Positions 43,658 to 52,287 of a stretch of DNA of 64,000 nucleotides are shown one piece after another; positions within the stretch are counted from its first letter, which is position 1, and every line of letters begins with the position of its first letter. Below the pieces are notes generated by a model. The model was not told the DNA's origin, did not search any database, and saw only the letters and a program-made list of their open reading frames with translations. The stretch is from NCBI RefSeq assembly GCF_004118325.1, contig NZ_RDFA01000005.1:248001-312000 (forward strand), read 5' to 3'. The translations under genes and the position numbers were made by a program. Source of the DNA: Halorientalis pallida. Its GTDB lineage: Archaea > Halobacteriota > Halobacteria > Halobacteriales > Haloarculaceae.

Positions 43658-44494
43658 ATGACGTCGACAGTATGCCTTACGTACGACTTCGACGCAGTAT
43701 CGACGTGGCTCTGGTCATACGACTCTTGGGACATGCCGACCCGGCATTCTCGGGGTGTGTACGGCGCAAAGACGGGCGCACCGCGACTGCTTGACCTTCA
43801 CGACAAACACGACGTCCCGGCGACGTGGTTCGTCCCGGGCCACACCATCGACAGCTTCCCGGAAATCTGTGGTGAGATCCACGACCGTGACTACGACATC
43901 CAGCACCACGGCTGGAGTCACACGGGGCCGGCGACGTACGACTCGAAAGAAGACGAAAAGGCAGACGTTGACCGTGCGATCGAGTCCATCGTCGACCTCA
44001 CTGGCGAGAAGCCCAGCGGTTACCGCTCGCCCGCGTGGGACTACTCCGAGAACACGCTCGAAATCCTCGACGAAGTCGGTATCGAGTGGGACTCCAGCAA
44101 GATGGCCTCGGACTTCGAGCCCCACTGGGTCTACGACGGCTGGAGCGCACCCGAAGACGGTCCGTACGACCGCGGTGAACCCACCGACATCGTCGAACTG
44201 CCGGTTTCGTGGCAGCGCGACGACTGGCCGGCGCTGACGTTCACCTGGGCACGACCTCACCGGATGGGTTACGTGAGCGAGGATTCGCTGTTCCAGCGGT
44301 ACTACGATCAGTTCGACTGGATGCACGAGCACGTCGACGACGGCGTCTTCATCCTGACGATGCACCCGCAGGTCATCGGCCAGGGCCACCGCCTCAGCCG
44401 ACTCGAGGACCTCGTCCAGCACATGAAACAGCAGGAGGACGTCGAGTTCAAGGAAATGCACGACGTCGCGACCGAGTTCCGCGAGAACAACTGA
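43658..44494 (+). CDS. Polysaccharide deacetylase (NodB) fold hydrolase
   Basis: 278-aa NodB-fold hydrolase. Motif 1 is LTYDFDA (Asp pair), motif 2 is IQHHGWSHTGP (His-x3-His type metal site), motif 3 is GYRSPAWDYSENTLEIL, and DGVFILTMHPQVIGQGHR closes the barrel. There is no signal peptide, so it acts in the cytoplasm. That favours the PuuE-type amidohydrolase branch (metal-independent allantoinase, or peptidoglycan-deacetylase-like amidases) rather than a cell-wall enzyme. With the surrounding amidohydrolases, a ureide or cyclic amide substrate is a reasonable guess. Confidence 0.82.
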   Translation: MTSTVCLTYDFDAVSTWLWSYDSWDMPTRHSRGVYGAKTGAPRLLDLHDKHDVPATWFVPGHTIDSFPEICGEIHDRDYDIQHHGWSHTGPATYDSKEDEKADVDRAIESIVDLTGEKPSGYRSPAWDYSENTLEILDEVGIEWDSSKMASDFEPHWVYDGWSAPEDGPYDRGEPTDIVELPVSWQRDDWPALTFTWARPHRMGYVSEDSLFQRYYDQFDWMHEHVDDGVFILTMHPQVIGQGHRLSRLEDLVQHMKQQEDVEFKEMHDVATEFRENN

Positions 44495-44511
44495 GCGCGC
44501 GTCCGCGCCAC

Positions 44512-45105
44512 TCAGATCCGGTCGAGCAGTTCCGTCTTCTTTTGTGCGAACTCCTCGTCGGTGAGAGCGCCACGCTCGTGGAGATCAGCGAGACGGTCCA
44601 GTGTGTCGAGCGGTGTGTCGGCCCCAGCCTCGCTCCCGGGTTCCGGTCGCACTTCGCGGAGAAACTCACTGGCGTCTCTCGTCTCTCCGTCCGCCGACCG
44701 GGACGTGTCGATGTGGTAGGCTTTGTCAGCCGTCTGCAGGACCAGCCGTTCGTTGCCACCGGGCGCACTTTCCGGCTCGGCAGTTTCCACCGCCCCCAGG
44801 TCGATGTCGAGACGCTCGGCCGTGTCCGGGCGAGGGATCAACACGAGTACACGTTCGTCGGTGACGAGGGTCACGAGCACGCCGCCACTACTGGCAACCT
44901 TCCGGCTCCGCCGGCCATCCTCGGACTCCGGAACCGTCCTGTCGACGATGTCGAGGATACTCCCACGGAGCAGGAACTGTGGTTGCTCGGCGTCCGCCAG
45001 GTGTTCCCGTAACTCCCGACCACCGACATCCGCCCGGAGTGCCTCTGCAGTCACCGAATCACCGGCCGCCTCCCCGGCGACACCGTCCGCGTCACGTTCG
45101 CTCAT
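44512..45105 (-). CDS. SHOCT domain protein with PH-like N-terminal domain
   Basis: 197-aa acidic protein. The C-terminal 30 residues form a SHOCT domain (LADLHERGALTDEEFAQKK, ending LLDRI). The central part (LVTLVTDERVLVLIPRP) looks like a bacterial-PH or YokE-like beta domain. Start is ATG 45105, with a TATA-like element around 45131-45138 on the reverse strand. It converges on the deacetylase-fold gene with 17 nt between stops. Function is unknown and is not obviously part of the catabolic island. Confidence 0.75.
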   Translation of the reverse strand: MSERDADGVAGEAAGDSVTAEALRADVGGRELREHLADAEQPQFLLRGSILDIVDRTVPESEDGRRSRKVASSGGVLVTLVTDERVLVLIPRPDTAERLDIDLGAVETAEPESAPGGNERLVLQTADKAYHIDTSRSADGETRDASEFLREVRPEPGSEAGADTPLDTLDRLADLHERGALTDEEFAQKKTELLDRI

Positions 45106-45138
45106 ACAGTGGGGCACAGCGCGCAACAACTTGAATAC

Positions 45139-45510
45139 AGCGCCCGAAAACGGCGAGCCAACAGTCGTGTCGACGTGACGGTCTCCCATCGCGAACGCAG
45201 GGAGTTCGCATCTCGGGTCGTGGCACGTTCCACGTCTCCAAAACCGGTTTGCGAGATGCAAAAATTCGTTTGTGAGGGCATGACAAACGCTGCGTGCTAG
45301 TCCGCCACGTACGTCGGTATTTATTCGACCCCGAGCAGCGGGTGGAAGAGAATCGGTTGAGAGCAGGGTGTTTTGCAGACAGTAAATCGAACCAGTCGTA
45401 CCACTGCTGCTAGCTGTCGGTACCAATGCGACGGATGTCGTGTGTTAAGTAGTGTGAGGCGGACGTTGGTCGTTTGACGAGCGAGACCCCGACTATTTAC
45501 ACCTCGCAAA
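45139..45510. other. Intergenic region before IclR gene
   Basis: About 370 nt without a supported gene. It contains the divergent promoters of the SHOCT and IclR genes at its edges. No repeat of the island families was found. Confidence 0.4.
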
Positions 45511-45520
45511 TGTTTAAGTA
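45511..45520 (+). promoter_or_regulatory. TATA box of iclR-like gene
   Basis: tgtttaagta about 31 nt before ATG 45547, followed by cacacattagg close to the start, a possible autoregulatory site. Confidence 0.5.
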
Positions 45521-45546
45521 CACTCAGTCACACATTAGGGATATCG

Positions 45547-46353
45547 ATGGGAAACGATACCAACCAAACCTCCAAGCCGCGAACTCTCCAGACGGCCGAG
45601 CGTACACTGAAAGTGATCGAGACGCTCAAGGAGTCCAACGGCATGACGGTCACGGAGATGGCCAACGAGTTGGACTGTTCGATGGGCGGTGCGTACAACC
45701 ATCTGGCGACCCTGCGGGAGAAAGACTTCGTCGTCCAGGTCGACAACGTCTACAAGTTGAGCCCCCGGTTCGTCCTGATGGGCGAGCACGTCCGTCAGGA
45801 CAACCTGATGTACCAGTTCGGCAAGGACGAACTCGAGGAGATCGTGGAGGAAACCGGCGAGTACGGCCAACTCATCACCGAGGAACACGGACTCGGCATC
45901 GTCATCTATCTCCACAGGGGTGAAAAGGCAGTGGGAAGTGACTATCGTTCACACATGGAAAAGAAACCGCTCTACCTCCATCACCTCGCCGCAGGGAAGG
46001 CAATCCTCGCGGAACTCCCCGAGGATCGCGTCGAGGCGATACTCGATAAACACGAGCTCATCCAACGGACGAGCGACACGATAACCGATCGAGAATCGTT
46101 GTACAGCGAACTCGAATCGGTTCGAGAGCAGGGGTACGCGTACAACGACGAGGAAGAGGTCGATGGACTCAGGGCAATCGGCGCACCTATCGTCGGGCCT
46201 GACGACGACGTTCTGGGTGCGTTGAGTATTTCCGGTCCGAAAAGTCGCATGCAGGGCGACCGCTTCGAGACGAAGCTACCGAAGATGGTGAAAAACACCG
46301 CCGACGTGATCGAGATCAACATTCAGATGGAGCACAGCACCAAGGACCTCTGA
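45547..46353 (+). CDS. IclR family transcriptional regulator
   Basis: 268-aa regulator. N-terminal winged helix-turn-helix (about 13-75; TLQTAERTLKVIETLKES, MTVTEMANELDCSMGGAYNHL) and C-terminal IclR effector domain (about 90-260; HLAAGKAILAELPEDRV, VDGLRAIGAPIVGPDDDVLGALSISGP in parts). The effector domain binds a small organic acid. It terminates the catabolic island and is the only dedicated regulator found in it, so it is the best candidate for controlling the nearby operons. Confidence 0.92.
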   Translation: MGNDTNQTSKPRTLQTAERTLKVIETLKESNGMTVTEMANELDCSMGGAYNHLATLREKDFVVQVDNVYKLSPRFVLMGEHVRQDNLMYQFGKDELEEIVEETGEYGQLITEEHGLGIVIYLHRGEKAVGSDYRSHMEKKPLYLHHLAAGKAILAELPEDRVEAILDKHELIQRTSDTITDRESLYSELESVREQGYAYNDEEEVDGLRAIGAPIVGPDDDVLGALSISGPKSRMQGDRFETKLPKMVKNTADVIEINIQMEHSTKDL

Positions 46354-46580
46354 GCACTCGGATTTGTACACAACAAATTGTGGTTTGAGAACCCAGAACA
46401 CGACTCGAGTCGCCGATAGAGACTCGACGCCAGTTCCCTCCACTGTACTCGGAACGTCTCGTCGTCGAACCCGAGCAGGTCGAATAGGGGCTACCGCAAT
46501 CAAATAACAACACTATATTTGTTATCCATGGTTGGAAATATTATATTTCGACGGTTGCTCAGAACCGTCGAACATCCCTT

Positions 46581-46590
46581 GATTTTAATG
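46581..46590 (+). promoter_or_regulatory. TATA-like element of rdfA
   Basis: gattttaatg about 33 nt before ATG 46619. A/T-rich sequence extends from 46500 to 46590. Confidence 0.45.
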
Positions 46591-46618
46591 TCAGGTCAGT
46601 CGTAGCTGATCGTGAACG

Positions 46619-47251
46619 ATGGCCAATAACGAAGGCGACGAGGAGACAGGCACGGTCGACAGCAAGGTCGCCCGCCTGATCGACGAGTACGCGCTGGGAG
46701 AGGGGTACGGGGACCGCCTCGAAGCACTCTGGACCGCCAACGCCGGCGAACGTGAGAGCCTCAGAGCGCTCGCCGACCGATTCAACGAGCGCCTACTCAA
46801 AGCTGCGATTGCAGATACCGGTTTTTCGACCGTCGACGGTGAGGTTGCCAACATCTACCGACTACTGACGGCCGACGACGTAAGTAGCGGGAATCGGGTC
46901 GAGGCTCAACGGCGTCTCGAACAGCACGGCGTAGACGTCGACCAGCTCGAGCGGGACTTCGTCACGTATCAGGCAATTCGCTCGTATCTCAAGGAGTACC
47001 GCGGTGCCCAATACGAGGGCGATAGCGAGGAAGACCGGGTGGAAAGCGTAGTTGATACGATCCAGCGACTGAAATCACGCACGCGGTCCGTGGCCGAGCA
47101 GAGCCTCGAACAACTCCGTACGGTTGGCCACATCAGGCTCGGTGAGTTCCGCTTGTTCATCGATATCAGTGTTCTCTGTGAGGAGTGTAACTCTCAGTAC
47201 GAGTTCATCGAACTGGTGAAACGAGGCGGCTGCGATTGTCAGTCGGAGTGA
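46619..47251 (+). CDS. rdfA: Rod-determining factor RdfA
   Basis: 210-aa haloarchaeal protein matching RdfA, a factor required for rod-shaped cells in Haloferax. N-terminal helices contain KVARLIDEYALGEGYGDRLE, typical of the family, and the C-terminus ends with a zinc-type cluster Cys187, 190, 205 and 207 (CEEC and CDC). A DNA-binding role is possible. It converges with the archaeal SMC-related gene, 6 nt between stops, a conserved haloarchaeal partner. Confidence 0.85.
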   Translation: MANNEGDEETGTVDSKVARLIDEYALGEGYGDRLEALWTANAGERESLRALADRFNERLLKAAIADTGFSTVDGEVANIYRLLTADDVSSGNRVEAQRRLEQHGVDVDQLERDFVTYQAIRSYLKEYRGAQYEGDSEEDRVESVVDTIQRLKSRTRSVAEQSLEQLRTVGHIRLGEFRLFIDISVLCEECNSQYEFIELVKRGGCDCQSE

Positions 47252-47257
47252 TTCAGG

Positions 47258-49207
47258 TCATATATCAGTCACTCTGTCGTAGTCGTCGGAGAGCGCCTGT
47301 GCGTCTTCGGGCAGTAGTGCGACGACGAGGAACTGCACGTACTCCGAGAAGTAATCGACGAGATCGGCCAGCCGACTGGAATCGATGGCCTCCAACGAGT
47401 CCAGTAGCATGAACGGCACAGTTTCGTAAACATCGTGGACCAGATACCCGGCCAGTGCGAACGTCAGGCCCGTGACCTCGCGTTCGCTCTCCGAGAGGTG
47501 GTCGATAGTGTCCTCGTAAGTGGCGCCGGATTCGGTGGTCCGAACGACGTGAATCTCGAACACCGTCTTTTCGACGTTTCGCCGTCCCTCCTTGACGGTT
47601 TTCTCGATACGCTCGATCCAGATGCGGGCGAGGTTTTCGTAGCTTAGCAGGTCCAGCACCTCGTCCATGTGTTCGTTGAACTCCGCGACGGCCTGCTGTT
47701 CGATCTGGTCGATACGCGTCCGCTGGGTCTCGAGTTCGTCGCCAATCTCCTCGCGCCGCGCACGGAGGCTGTCTTCCTCGGTCAAGCGATCTTCGATCGT
47801 CGCGATCCGATCGGCGACATCGTCTAATTCGGATTCGAGCTGGCCCAGCTCGAACTCTAGCTCGTTGGCCTCCTTGTGCAGGTCGAGTATCTCGGAGAAG
47901 TCCTCGGACTCCAGAGATTCGACCTCCGTTTCGACCGTCTCGACTTCGTCGCTGAGTTCGCCACGCCGGTCTCTGAGATCAGCGAGTCGGTTCTCACGCT
48001 CCTGGATTTCCGCTTGGATGTCATCGATCTTCCGCTCCAGGGATTCGCGCTGGCGCTGCTGTTTCTCCCGTTCGCGCTTGTCGGCACGCAGCTCTTCGAG
48101 TTCGTCCTCGATTTCACGGATCTCGCTCATCTGGTTTTGCCGGACGGTCCGGAGCGTGTCCAGGGTGTCCTCGATACGTTCTGGGTCGACTTCGCTCCCG
48201 CAGGTCCAACAGATCGTCTGTTCTGATTCCAGCAGTTGGTCAGTCAGGTCCTCGTATGGATCGTCGTCTCGACTAAGGGCTTCGGTAACGGTTTCGTCTT
48301 CGCCGTCGAGCATCTCCTCGTTGAACTGAATGATGTCCTGGAGATCGCTAACGTCGGACTCGAGCGTCTGTTTGCGCTCGCGGAGCCGCGACACCTCACG
48401 GTCGATCTCCTCGTGACCACCCATCGGCGCGTCGGGTAACTCCTCGCGATCGGCTTCGAGGTCGGCCAACTCACGGGTGAGCGACTCGATGCTCTCCTCC
48501 TGGACGTCGATGTCAGACCGGACGGATTCGAGGTCCGAACGGAGTTCTCGGAGGTCGTCCAGCCGCGACTCGAGTTCACGCTTATCCTCGCGGGTTTCGT
48601 CGACATCGGCGTCGACCGACTCGATCTCATCTTCCTTTTCACCGATTTCTTCCCGTTTCGTCTCGATTTTCTCGTCGAGTTCCCGTTTGCGCTCTTCGAG
48701 GGACGGCAGTTTTTCTTTGAGCGAGTCCAGTTCGTCCAGTTCCTCGTCGATCTCGTCACGCTGGCGTTCGAGCCGATTGATCTCGGCCTGGATCTCGTCG
48801 GTATCGACGGGTCGCATGATCAGCTCTCGAAGATCACGCTGCTGGACAACCCCCCGGCGGGCTTCGTTCGATTCGATCAGGAAGGCAAAGAGGTCGGCGA
48901 GCGTGGGATCATGGAGATACGGATCACCACCGAACGCGATCGATCCATTCGTGTGGTGGAGTGTCCGCTGGTACGTGTCTCCGTCGATGGAGAGTTCGAC
49001 TTCGCCTTCGTCAGCATCGCCTTTCAGTGTAACGTCGTCACTCCCCATGACAGCCATGATGGACTGCAGAAACGACGTGCGGTTTGTCGCGTTACGGCCG
49101 GACAGGACAGTCACCCCCTCTCGGATGTCGACCTCTGTCTGTGCAATGCCGCCGATGTTCTCCGCATAGACGGTGGCTCTTGATACACTGGTGTCAGCTT
49201 TCGACAT
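47258..49207 (-). CDS. Archaea-specific SMC-related protein
   Basis: 649-aa Rad50/SMC-like coiled-coil ATPase. The N-terminal P-loop is degenerate, GRNATNRTS at residues 37-45 in place of GxxGxGKS/T. Long heptad coiled coils (about 140-330 and 345-555) flank a zinc-hook-like CWTC at 333-336. The C-terminal ATPase half has HLSESEREVTGLTFALAGYL as the signature and PFMLLDSLEAID as Walker B. Start ATG 49207 is preferred over 49252. It is convergent with rdfA. Function is unknown; DNA organisation or repair is the family expectation. Confidence 0.87.
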   Translation of the reverse strand: MSKADTSVSRATVYAENIGGIAQTEVDIREGVTVLSGRNATNRTSFLQSIMAVMGSDDVTLKGDADEGEVELSIDGDTYQRTLHHTNGSIAFGGDPYLHDPTLADLFAFLIESNEARRGVVQQRDLRELIMRPVDTDEIQAEINRLERQRDEIDEELDELDSLKEKLPSLEERKRELDEKIETKREEIGEKEDEIESVDADVDETREDKRELESRLDDLRELRSDLESVRSDIDVQEESIESLTRELADLEADREELPDAPMGGHEEIDREVSRLRERKQTLESDVSDLQDIIQFNEEMLDGEDETVTEALSRDDDPYEDLTDQLLESEQTICWTCGSEVDPERIEDTLDTLRTVRQNQMSEIREIEDELEELRADKREREKQQRQRESLERKIDDIQAEIQERENRLADLRDRRGELSDEVETVETEVESLESEDFSEILDLHKEANELEFELGQLESELDDVADRIATIEDRLTEEDSLRARREEIGDELETQRTRIDQIEQQAVAEFNEHMDEVLDLLSYENLARIWIERIEKTVKEGRRNVEKTVFEIHVVRTTESGATYEDTIDHLSESEREVTGLTFALAGYLVHDVYETVPFMLLDSLEAIDSSRLADLVDYFSEYVQFLVVALLPEDAQALSDDYDRVTDI

Positions 49208-49252
49208 ACCTAATGGTTGATGACGAGGATACAAATAAGTATCTACTGTCAT

Positions 49253-49706
49253 CTTTTTCGTTCTGATTATATCTTGGCTGTTCTATCGTACCCCACCTCT
49301 GTCTCAGTATTAATGTTACGAGACAAACGAGAAGTCGGGCGGTCGACACGAAAACGACGGACACCGAGCCGCACGAATCGACGCGACCGACCAGCAGAAT
49401 CGGCAAACACGTGCTGTATTTCGTGGATTCTGCTTCGACGTCTGAAATAACTCTCGGGAATAACAGCTGAAGTGTTGTCGTTCTGCTTCGCAGGTCACTT
49501 CGTCGGTGTTCGCTACAGTTCGCCCCCTTGTCCAGTTCCCGGGCTTTCGTCGCCCCGACAGAGCGGTGTCCGGATGCGGTCGTTGTGTGTAGCGTCGCGT
49601 TTGCGAGTGCCCGTGCACGAAGACGCAACCGCCGGAGCGGCATCCACAGGACCGGATTAGTCTCCGTGTAGTGAGAGCCGACACAACAACTGCCGACGGT
49701 GCTCAG
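49253..49706. other. Gene-poor stretch at start of eroded region
   Basis: No frame shows recognisable homology or acidic haloarchaeal composition. Base composition is mixed, with A/T-rich parts. It begins the roughly 5.5-kb gene graveyard. Confidence 0.4.
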
Positions 49707-50134
49707 TATGCAGTTACATTTCGAGCACCTACCGCTTTCGAATACTGTTTCGACTTTCTATATTTTTCCGTTCGACACACCCGGTCACCGTCGAGAACTG
49801 AGTTCCAAAGTCGAATTCCGACACGGCGGCGGAGTTGGGCGACGTTGCAGTCGGCAAAGCTGTGGTCAGACTCACAACGAGTACCACTGGCAATCCGCCG
49901 CCGTCAATCCACGAACCGATTTACTACTTTCGAGGTTTGAACCGTCGTGATCCAACGGTCCCACCGATGCTCTCTGCCGGTCTTCGCAGAAAACACGCCG
50001 TCGAGGACGGCGTGCTTCTCATCGGTGACGTGACACGGTTGCTGGACGCCTGGCAGTGCCACGACGTCGATCTCAGAGACGGGAGTCACGGAAATCGAAA
50101 CCGTGTCGAACATACCATGTTCGAAGTAATATGA
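49707..50134 (+). pseudogene. IS6-type (haloarchaeal) transposase remnant
   Basis: Two frames together recall haloarchaeal IS6-family transposases. Near 49707, MQLHFEHLPLSNTVSTF resembles the LHLAGLSLSNTVxFL segment. From about 49965 in another frame, SAGLRRKHAVEDGVLLIGD and then GSHGNRNRVEHTMFEVI resemble the catalytic-core LRxKHxVxDAxFLVD and HGNRNSVERxFREVKRRT segments. The frame stops just after that, so the C-terminus is lost. Frameshift and truncation are evident. Identity is from by-eye comparison. Confidence 0.6.
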
Positions 50135-50149
50135 CTAAAATGTATGATT

Positions 50150-50480
50150 TTATACTATTCCAGCCAGTCGCGCTTCTTGTTCGCGATGTTCGGCGAGTTC
50201 CTCGGCAGGTCGAGCGATCCGCCGGAGTACCTCCGGGGATCGTTCATCGAGTTTCGAAGCGATGTCTGCTGGGACTTTCCGAAGTGAATCTGTTGAAAAA
50301 CAGGACGTGGACTCAGCGCCGTTGACTAATATCGTCGGCCGAAATAGTAGAACTATCGTTCAATTTACTCGTCTGCACGATCGAGAACTCATCGAGAACC
50401 CTGCCCGTAGCTTGAAGATTCGACTGTCGTCCTACGCGTTCTTCGATCTCTTGCTCCAATTTACGATGCGTATCGGTCAT
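50150..50480 (-). pseudogene. Frameshifted small haloarchaeal gene
   Basis: ATG 50480 opens MTDTHRKLEQEIEERVGRQS and continues to a stop near 50313. In another reverse frame from about 50350 to the stop at 50150, KVPADIASKLDERSPEVLRR and AEELAEHREQEARL look like the end of a small haloarchaeal protein of the kind found in toxin-antitoxin-like or accessory loci. One frameshift near 50335 would join them to about 110 aa. No function is assigned. Confidence 0.35.
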
Positions 50481-50678
50481 GGATGTGTGTCGGAGCTTCA
50501 ACCGGACAATCTGTCCCTCGCATCGTCAATCGCTTCCGGGAGTCACTATCCGGTTTCGCCCTCTACGTAGCCCACCGTCCACCGATCACTCTCGTTCTCT
50601 ACAACGTCTTCGGCGGGGGCGGGTATCCGTTCCGAACCAGGATCGGCAGCTTGTAGAGCGGTTCTATCGCAGCGACGG

Positions 50679-51062
50679 TCAGCTTCGTGCCCACTCGAGA
50701 GCGACTTCCAAATCGTCGAAATCGTCGACCTCTGCACCCTGGATGTCCATCTTTGATGCGACCGCCATGGCGACGATTCCATCCGAGACGAACCCAACTT
50801 TGTCAACGCCCGTATACTCACCGTTTTTCGACCACTCTTCACCCATGTACTCCTGCGTCTCGTTCGGGAGATTCGTTTCCTCTCCGAAAACAGCTATCGT
50901 CGCTTCGATATCGTCTTGGACACCTCGTTCTCTGTAATGGTTGCTAGCGGCTTCGAGGTCCTCGTCCGGGAACCCCTTCCAGCCTTCCATATGCCAGATT
51001 CCAACTGTTCCTCGTTTCTCGAAGTCCCACTCGTAGTCGTCGGAATCGGGGATCGTTGCCAT
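50679..51062 (-). CDS. STAS/SpoIIAA-like small protein
   Basis: 127-aa acidic protein, apparently intact, resembling the STAS/SpoIIAA-like family found in haloarchaea. Sequence points: WDFEKRGTVGIWHMEGWKG at residues 13-31 and KVGFVSDGIVAMAVASKMD near 90. Start is ATG 51062, with a GTG just upstream. It is one of the few complete genes in the eroded region. A binding or regulatory role is possible; no catalytic residues were recognised. Confidence 0.55.
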   Translation of the reverse strand: MATIPDSDDYEWDFEKRGTVGIWHMEGWKGFPDEDLEAASNHYRERGVQDDIEATIAVFGEETNLPNETQEYMGEEWSKNGEYTGVDKVGFVSDGIVAMAVASKMDIQGAEVDDFDDLEVALEWARS

Positions 51063-51238
51063 CACCGTACAAGTAGCATGGTGAATTTAATTAGATTCCC
51101 GACAGTATGCAGTACTGAGTTCTCCAAAACGCGTAAGTAACGGTCATCAGGTACCGGCAGCGTACGGTGAAGGATGCGTCCTCTATATTCAGTCGCTCCC
51201 TTCTGACAGATGCTGCGTAAATCACGTCCCAGACTGTC

Positions 51239-51577
51239 TCAGGACGCTTCTGTACTGACCGACTCCAGGGCGATGGTGGGTATCAGAACCCTCTTATAAC
51301 GGATCGGACCGCTTTCGAAACGGTGGGTGCGACGTCCCCGGCATCTCCTCTTCTGCTGTTGGAGAGCGTCCGCAGCGACGCGAGCACGATCCCTCCAGCC
51401 GCGTTTCTGAGCGACGAAGGCCATCCACTCGTCGATACTCGCAGCTGCCAACTCGGCGACGTACTCACGATCGCCATCCGGAGCGACGGCGACAACTCGG
51501 TCAGTGACCGTATCGTAGATGTGATCGGTACCAGTCTCGTCCGTGCCACAAAAGAGCCACCGTGGCCGGACAGAAGG
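51239..51577 (-). pseudogene. Remnant of haloarchaeal protein, N-terminus missing
   Basis: The reverse frame has no start after the stop near 51577 but reads CGTDETGTDHIYDTVTDRVV, then DREYVAELAAASIDEWMAF and VAQKRGWRDRARVAADAL, a plausible haloarchaeal protein. It ends at a stop near 51239. The 5' end abuts the tRNA-like fragment at 51605, which may mark where it was cut. Family not recognised. Confidence 0.35.
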
Positions 51578-51604
51578 CTTTCAGCAGTGCGTGTGTTCGT
51601 TGCT

Positions 51605-51632
51605 ATGGGTTCGAATCCCGTTTGGAACCCCA
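51605..51632 (+). other. tRNA 3'-end fragment (possible attachment site)
   Basis: ATGGG-TTCGAAT-CCCGT is a proper T-arm (five pairs with one G-U, seven-base loop with the invariant TTCGAA core). It is followed by seven bases TTGGAAC, one more base and CCA, as at a tRNA 3' end. No matching 5' acceptor (GTTCCAA) or anticodon arm was found upstream, so this is not a whole tRNA. Integrative elements often leave such 3' pieces at attachment sites. Confidence 0.4.
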
Positions 51633-51635
51633 GCT

Positions 51636-51660
51636 CGCCTGTCTCTAGCAGGCGGGCGTC
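51636..51660 (+). terminator. Hairpin after tRNA fragment
   Basis: CGCCTG-tctctag-CAGGCG, a perfect 6-bp stem, 4 nt after the CCA of the fragment, followed by gggcgtctttct. It looks like the terminator of the tRNA gene from which the fragment derives. Confidence 0.4.
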
Positions 51661-51766
51661 TTTCTACAAGGAACCGCCCAAAAGAGCCAGGACTCCGTAG
51701 CAAACTGTTGTGGGAGCACAGCCATACTACTGTTGTCCCACTACAACTTATCTCAGATGCGATCAG

Positions 51767-52024
51767 ATGGCCACGAAAGGACCAGACCCGACTGTGAGTG
51801 ATCGGGAATTAATCGATGCTATCGCCAAAGCGTCCGAACCATTTGCAACCGCAAGTGGTGTCGCTGACCGGTTGGACTCTCAGATTGGCGAGTTCGACAG
51901 CGATAAAGACCACTCGACGAGCGTGGTGAGCGTAATCGGGCACGCGTTGGCGGTGGTCCATGGATCTACTGGCCCGATGATTCGTTTTCTTCGGGATCTA
52001 GCTGACGACGCCCGTCATCCGTGA
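51767..52024 (+). pseudogene. Winged-helix gene fragment
   Basis: ATG 51767 opens MATKGPDPTVSDRELIDAIA and SEPFATASGVADRL, the start of a small haloarchaeal winged-helix family. After about 45 residues it loses family character and its end lies antisense within the neighbouring winged-helix gene. Probably a truncated paralogue of that gene. The shared GPDPTV N-terminus supports this. Confidence 0.4.
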
Positions 52025-52232
52025 GCCACCAGACACGCGCATTTCCGATTTTGTCAGATTCCACCAACCGATAGTCTTCAAGACGTTGCAATCGCTTGGA
52101 AGTTGCCTGTTGGCTGAGTCCCACCCGTTCGGCTACTTCCGTTGTTCCAAGAGCTGGTTTGTACGCCAAATGAATCTCCAGTAGGAACGTCTCGTCCTCG
52201 ACAGTGGGGTCTGGACCACGGCGATCTGACAC
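51966..52232 (-). CDS. Winged helix-turn-helix DNA-binding protein (small)
   Basis: 88-aa MarR-like winged-helix protein, starting GTG 52232 (reads M/V-SDRRGPDPTVEDETFLLEI). The recognition region EVAERVGLSQQATSKRLQRL and wing ARVWWLTDDGRRQL are intact. An A/T-rich stretch upstream (52255-52285) can supply the promoter. Such small regulators are common on haloarchaeal plasmids. The target is unknown. Confidence 0.6.
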   Translation of the reverse strand: MSDRRGPDPTVEDETFLLEIHLAYKPALGTTEVAERVGLSQQATSKRLQRLEDYRLVESDKIGNARVWWLTDDGRRQLDPEENESSGQ

Positions 52233-52287
52233 GTCTCCATCTACAGCGCCACGACTACAAGATAAATTTGTACGAATTATGCTGTGC

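Noticed and set aside
49194-49643. Reverse open frame beyond the SMC-related gene
   Set aside because: Basic and low-complexity composition, no family, and it partly overlaps the promoter of the SMC-related gene.
51540-51632. Complete tRNA gene
   Set aside because: Only the T-arm and 3' end fit; there is no acceptor 5' strand, D-arm or anticodon arm upstream.
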